A DNA stretch of 64,000 bases, from contig NZ_BBYG01000022.1 of the NCBI RefSeq assembly GCF_001184025.1, forward strand, positions 171,790 through 235,789, read 5' to 3'. The position numbers and the translations under genes are program-made. The notes below the pieces were generated by a model. That model was given only the letters and a program-made list of their open reading frames with translations. It ran no database searches and was not told the DNA's origin. This document shows, piece by piece, positions 59,304 to 64,000 of the stretch; position 1 is the first letter of the stretch, and the number at the start of each line of letters is the position of its first letter. This DNA comes from Streptomyces maremycinicus (lineage in GTDB: Bacteria; Actinomycetota; Actinomycetes; Streptomycetales; Streptomycetaceae).

Positions 59304-59675
59304 CTAGCTGTGTGACGTCTCGGCTGCTTCGACCACTTCGAAGCCTTCGCGACGCATCCGGTCGCTGCCCCAGGCGCCGAGCGGCGCGAGCGCTTGATTG
59401 AGCGTGTGCCCGTGTTCGGTCAGGGAGTACTCCACGCGTGGCGGCACCTCGGCGAAGACCTCTCGGTGTACGAGATTGTCCTCCTCCATCTCACGCAGGT
59501 GCTGCGTGAGCATCTTCTCGCTGACTCCCGGCAGACCGCGACGAAGTTCGGCGAAGCGGCGCACGCCATGTGCGTCCAGTTCCCATAAGATCAGCCCCTT
59601 CCACTTGCCGCTCACCACGTCGAGCGCAGCGTCGATGCCGCAGATGTAGGGCCCGTGTCTCGGTGCCTTGGCCAT
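59304..59675 (-). CDS. HxlR-family regulator
   Basis: This protein is 123 aa from ATG 59675 (GGGGGG six bases upstream). The HxlR pattern is complete: CGIDAALDVVSGKWKGLILWEL, RFAELRRGLPGVSEKMLTQHLREMEEDNLV and YSLTEHGHTLNQALAPLGAWG. The single N-terminal Cys (ICGID) is the redox- or aldehyde-sensing position in HxlR/HypR proteins. Its TAG stop coincides with the CTAG at the edge of the IS5 island. Divergent from the oxidoreductase gene. Confidence 0.93.
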   Translation of the reverse strand: MAKAPRHGPYICGIDAALDVVSGKWKGLILWELDAHGVRRFAELRRGLPGVSEKMLTQHLREMEEDNLVHREVFAEVPPRVEYSLTEHGHTLNQALAPLGAWGSDRMRREGFEVVEAAETSHS

Positions 59676-59686
59676 GGTCAACCCCC

Positions 59687-59724
59687 CTTACTGAAAGGTA
59701 AGTACCGCAGAAAATAGTGGGTAC
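59687..59724. promoter_or_regulatory. Two inverted repeats in HxlR/oxidoreductase gap
   Basis: CTTAC-N6-GTAAG (59687-59702) and GTACC-N13-GGTAC (59702-59724) lie back to back in the 84-bp divergent gap. They are candidate HxlR binding sites covering both promoters. Confidence 0.55.
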
Positions 59725-59759
59725 TTCCGAGAATAGTGGTGCTCTCCGAGCATGGAGGG

Positions 59760-60668
59760 GTGAACGAACGACAGAACCACACCACCACGCAGGACAGCTC
59801 CGTCACCGTGATCGGGCTCGGTCCGATGGGCCAGGCGATGACCCGCACCCTCCTCGCCGCCGACCACCCGGTCACCGTCTGGAACCGCACTGCGGCCCGG
59901 GCCGAAAGCGTCGTCGCCGACGGAGCAAGGCTCGCCGCCACCCCCGGCGAAGCCGTCGAAGCGAGTGATCTCGTGATCCTCAGCCTCACCGACTATCAGG
60001 CGATGTACGACATCCTCGACAGCGCCACCGCATCACTCGCCGGCCGAACGCTGGTCAACCTGAGCTCGGACACGCCGGACCGCACCCGCCAGGCGGCGAC
60101 GTGGGCGGCGGGACACGGCGCGGCCTTCCTCGCGGGCGGTGTCATGGTCCCGGCGCCGATGGTCGGCACGGAAGCGGCCCACGTCTACTACAGCGGCCCC
60201 GACAAGGTGTGGGAGAAGCATCGGGCGGTGCTGGCGCCGCTCGGCACACCGAGGTATCTGGGTGAGGATCCGGGCCTCGCCCAGATGATGTACCAAGCCC
60301 AACTCGCCGTGTTCCTCACCACCTTGTCCGCCCTGATGCACGCCACCGCGATGCTGGGCACCGCAGGAATGAAGGCCCGGGAAACACTGCCGGAGCTGCT
60401 CTCCTCCGCCGACGCGATCGGCGCCATTCTCAGGGCCGGCGAGGCGACCCCCGGAGCCGCGCTGGACGCCGGAGAGCACCCCGGCGACCTCAGCACGGTG
60501 ACCATGATGGGGGCGACGGCCGACCACATCGTCGAGACCAGCACATCACTCGGCCTCGACCTGGCGCTGCCCTTGGCCGTGCAGGCCCACTACCGGCGCG
60601 CGATCGAGAAGGGACACGGCGGCGACAACTGGACCCGCATCATCGACAGCATCCGGGGGCCACGCTGA
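59760..60668 (+). CDS. NAD(P)-dependent oxidoreductase (beta-hydroxyacid dehydrogenase / imine reductase-like)
   Basis: This protein is about 302 aa from GTG 59760; a GTG at 59736 is possible because GGAGG sits very close to 59760. The Rossmann motif is VIGLGPMGQAMT, followed by VTVWNRT, then NLSSDTPDRTRQAA and FLAGGVMVPAPMVGT. The C-terminal domain is all-helical, as in imine reductases. The catalytic Lys of hydroxyacid dehydrogenases is not obvious (the region reads LAQMMYQAQLAVF), which favours the imine-reductase-like group. Controlled by the divergent HxlR gene. Confidence 0.87.
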   Translation: MNERQNHTTTQDSSVTVIGLGPMGQAMTRTLLAADHPVTVWNRTAARAESVVADGARLAATPGEAVEASDLVILSLTDYQAMYDILDSATASLAGRTLVNLSSDTPDRTRQAATWAAGHGAAFLAGGVMVPAPMVGTEAAHVYYSGPDKVWEKHRAVLAPLGTPRYLGEDPGLAQMMYQAQLAVFLTTLSALMHATAMLGTAGMKARETLPELLSSADAIGAILRAGEATPGAALDAGEHPGDLSTVTMMGATADHIVETSTSLGLDLALPLAVQAHYRRAIEKGHGGDNWTRIIDSIRGPR

Positions 60669-60839
60669 CCAAGCCTGAGACCGACGGACCGGCTCCGGCG
60701 GCGACTTCGCCCAGTCCTCAACGCCCGCTCGGGCCTTCCCGGGACGGCAAACCGGTACCTTACCCGGCAGCCGGAGCGTTGCTCCGCCGGCGAGCCGGAT
60801 CTCGGCCCGCCTGCACACACGCCGGCACCAAGCCGACGC

Positions 60840-61682
60840 TCATGTCCGTGGGGCAGGCGAGGGGTGCGGGGCGAGAACGGCGGCGACGGCCTCGTCGAGG
60901 GTGGTGGCCGGGCGGCCGAGGACCTGCGGCAGATCGCCGGTCTGCTGCTCCAGAGCGCCGCTCCGGACCTGTTCCTCCAGCCAGCCCTGGGCGCCGGGCG
61001 CGCGGTCGGCCCGGTCCCGGCGTATGACGGGCCTGCCGCCGAGACGGCTGAGCGCGTCGGCGAGATCCTCGTAGGTCCACAGGGCGCCGGTGAAGTCGTA
61101 GGCACGGCCGAGGTGGTCGTCCTCGGTCAGCACCCGGACAGCGGCCTCGGCGAGGTCGCGGCGCAGGGCGGTGTTGATGCCGCGTCCGCCGGTGCCGTCG
61201 GCCAGCTCGCCCGAGGCGACGGCGTCGCGCAGACCTGGGTTGAGGAACGCCTCGCTGTAGAAGGGGTGGCGCAGCACCGTGTGGGGCAGCCCGCTGGCCG
61301 CCAGGTGGCGCTCGGTGGCGTGGTGAGCGGCGGTGACCCCGTCAGCCTGGGTGCCGGCCCCCAGGAAGCTGGTGTAGACGATCGCGCCGACCCCGGCATC
61401 GCGGGCCGCGTCGATGGCCGCTCGGTGCTGGGCGGCACGCCGACCGGGGTCCAACTCCGGGGAGGAGATCAGCAGCAGCCGGTCGGCCCCCTCGAACGCG
61501 GTGCGCAGCGTCTTCGGCGCGTCGTAGTCACCCGGACGGACCGTCACCCCGCGGGCGGCGAGATCCGCGGCCTTGCCGGGATCGCGCACCGCGGCTGTGA
61601 CACGGCCGGCGGGGCGCCGGTCCAGCAGCCGGTCGACGACCAGCCGGCCGAGAGCCCCCGAAGCGGCCGACACGACAATCAT
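60840..61682 (-). CDS. NmrA-like NAD(P)H-binding reductase (QOR2/YtfG type)
   Basis: This protein is 280 aa from ATG 61682 (GAGGGAG eight bases upstream). It has the atypical-SDR cofactor motif SAASGALGRLV (about 5-15), AAVRDPGKA, VYTSFLGAG and the HTVLRHPFYSEAF region. Quinone reductase 2-like enzymes reduce quinones with NADPH. Divergent from the ABC exporter gene across a 285-bp gap that has an AT-rich patch near 61900 (GTTAATTGCC). Confidence 0.88.
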   Translation of the reverse strand: MIVVSAASGALGRLVVDRLLDRRPAGRVTAAVRDPGKAADLAARGVTVRPGDYDAPKTLRTAFEGADRLLLISSPELDPGRRAAQHRAAIDAARDAGVGAIVYTSFLGAGTQADGVTAAHHATERHLAASGLPHTVLRHPFYSEAFLNPGLRDAVASGELADGTGGRGINTALRRDLAEAAVRVLTEDDHLGRAYDFTGALWTYEDLADALSRLGGRPVIRRDRADRAPGAQGWLEEQVRSGALEQQTGDLPQVLGRPATTLDEAVAAVLAPHPSPAPRT

Positions 61683-61967
61683 GCGCAACTCCCTCACCGC
61701 GAGGCGGCCGCCGTCGGCACGGCGGTTCGAACCCACCCGCTTCGAACGTCCGGCTCACCTTCGGCGAACAGCGGACCAGACGTCAAAACCTTTTCCAGCA
61801 GGGCGAGCCTCCGGGCCGACCGGTCCCTCTCCCTCCGTGACCCCGAGGACACGTCCGCCGGACAGCCGAACACCCTGATGTCCGGTTATCGCCGGTCCGC
61901 GTTAATTGCCTGGACTGAGGGACTCCTAGAACGGGACACTTCCGACTTCCGAACCACTGGGAGTGTG

Positions 61968-63917
<1,950 letters not shown>

Positions 63918-64000
63918 CCGATCCACTTTCGGACATACTCGCCCACCCACGCTGTCCCGCCGATACGTCTGCCGCTCCCGCACCGTGGATCGCGGGGGGG
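63918..64000. other. Window edge, no feature
   Basis: Eighty-three bases after the ABC exporter stop. Nothing recognisable. Confidence 0.6.

Noticed and set aside
58692..59315. A 207-codon plus-strand frame as a gene
   Set aside because: It crosses the ligase fragment end and the IS5 relic, and the transposase similarity appears only in other frames.

Overview
The window is high-GC DNA with strongly G/C-ending codons, frequent GTG starts, short ATGA/GTGA gene overlaps and many secreted hydrolases, regulators and sugar ABC systems. This points to an actinomycete, most likely Streptomyces or a close relative. No rRNA, tRNA or CRISPR was found.

Layout. 0-4.4 kb: the end of a branched-chain-amino-acid-type ABC transporter (LivM-LivG fusion, LivF), then an AroE-like dehydrogenase with altered catalytic residues and a PobA-type flavin hydroxylase, probably aromatic-acid uptake and catabolism. 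4.5-14.9 kb: a DUF4436 membrane protein, two tandem secreted TAP-type alpha/beta hydrolases, a PLP decarboxylase, a frameshifted HEAT-repeat gene, a divergent MarR/hydrolase pair and a divergent MmyB-type regulator/SnoaL-like pair. 15.1-19.6 kb: a secreted GH78-type rhamnosidase and an MFS exporter. 19.7-24.6 kb: a decayed accessory patch holding a SUKH immunity-like pseudogene, an intact IS256-family element inserted into an IS5 transposase remnant, a small immunity-like gene, a YedK/HMCES gene, and IS5 and MFS fragments. 24.7-32.9 kb: a redox/detoxification region with an MmyB regulator, zinc ADH, cupin, SDR, a TetR regulator, a chloroperoxidase-like hydrolase and two identical DJ-1/PfpI genes in inverted orientation. 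Five copies of one 15-bp operator-like site mark the TetR-linked genes, including the MFS gene 11 kb away.

33.1-45.0 kb is the most coherent functional block. It encodes a secreted GH114 endo-alpha-1,4-polygalactosaminidase-like enzyme, a sugar ABC importer, a GH4 glycosidase, a GntR/UTRA regulator, an AgaS-type SIS isomerase/deaminase, a BadF-family sugar kinase, a DMT transporter and a class II aldolase. Together these read as a locus for breaking down, importing and catabolising a galactosamine-containing polymer. A duplicated ~90-bp block lies upstream of both the secreted enzyme and the importer operon.

45.0-50.2 kb: a two-subunit CoA-transferase with a divergent IclR regulator, then a NACHT (NLR-like) NTPase translationally coupled to a 75-aa protein. 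The small protein's C-terminal motif matches the N-terminal motif of the NTPase, as in amyloid-signalling NLR/effector pairs. 50.4-55.6 kb: a beta-glucan module (GH16 with two discoidin domains, CBM6-DUF1996 and DUF305 lipoprotein) with a LacI regulator and three CebR-like boxes. 55.9-59.3 kb: an IS5-bounded island with foreign-looking cargo and a truncated DNA ligase. 59.3-64 kb: an HxlR/oxidoreductase pair, an NmrA-like reductase and an ABC exporter.
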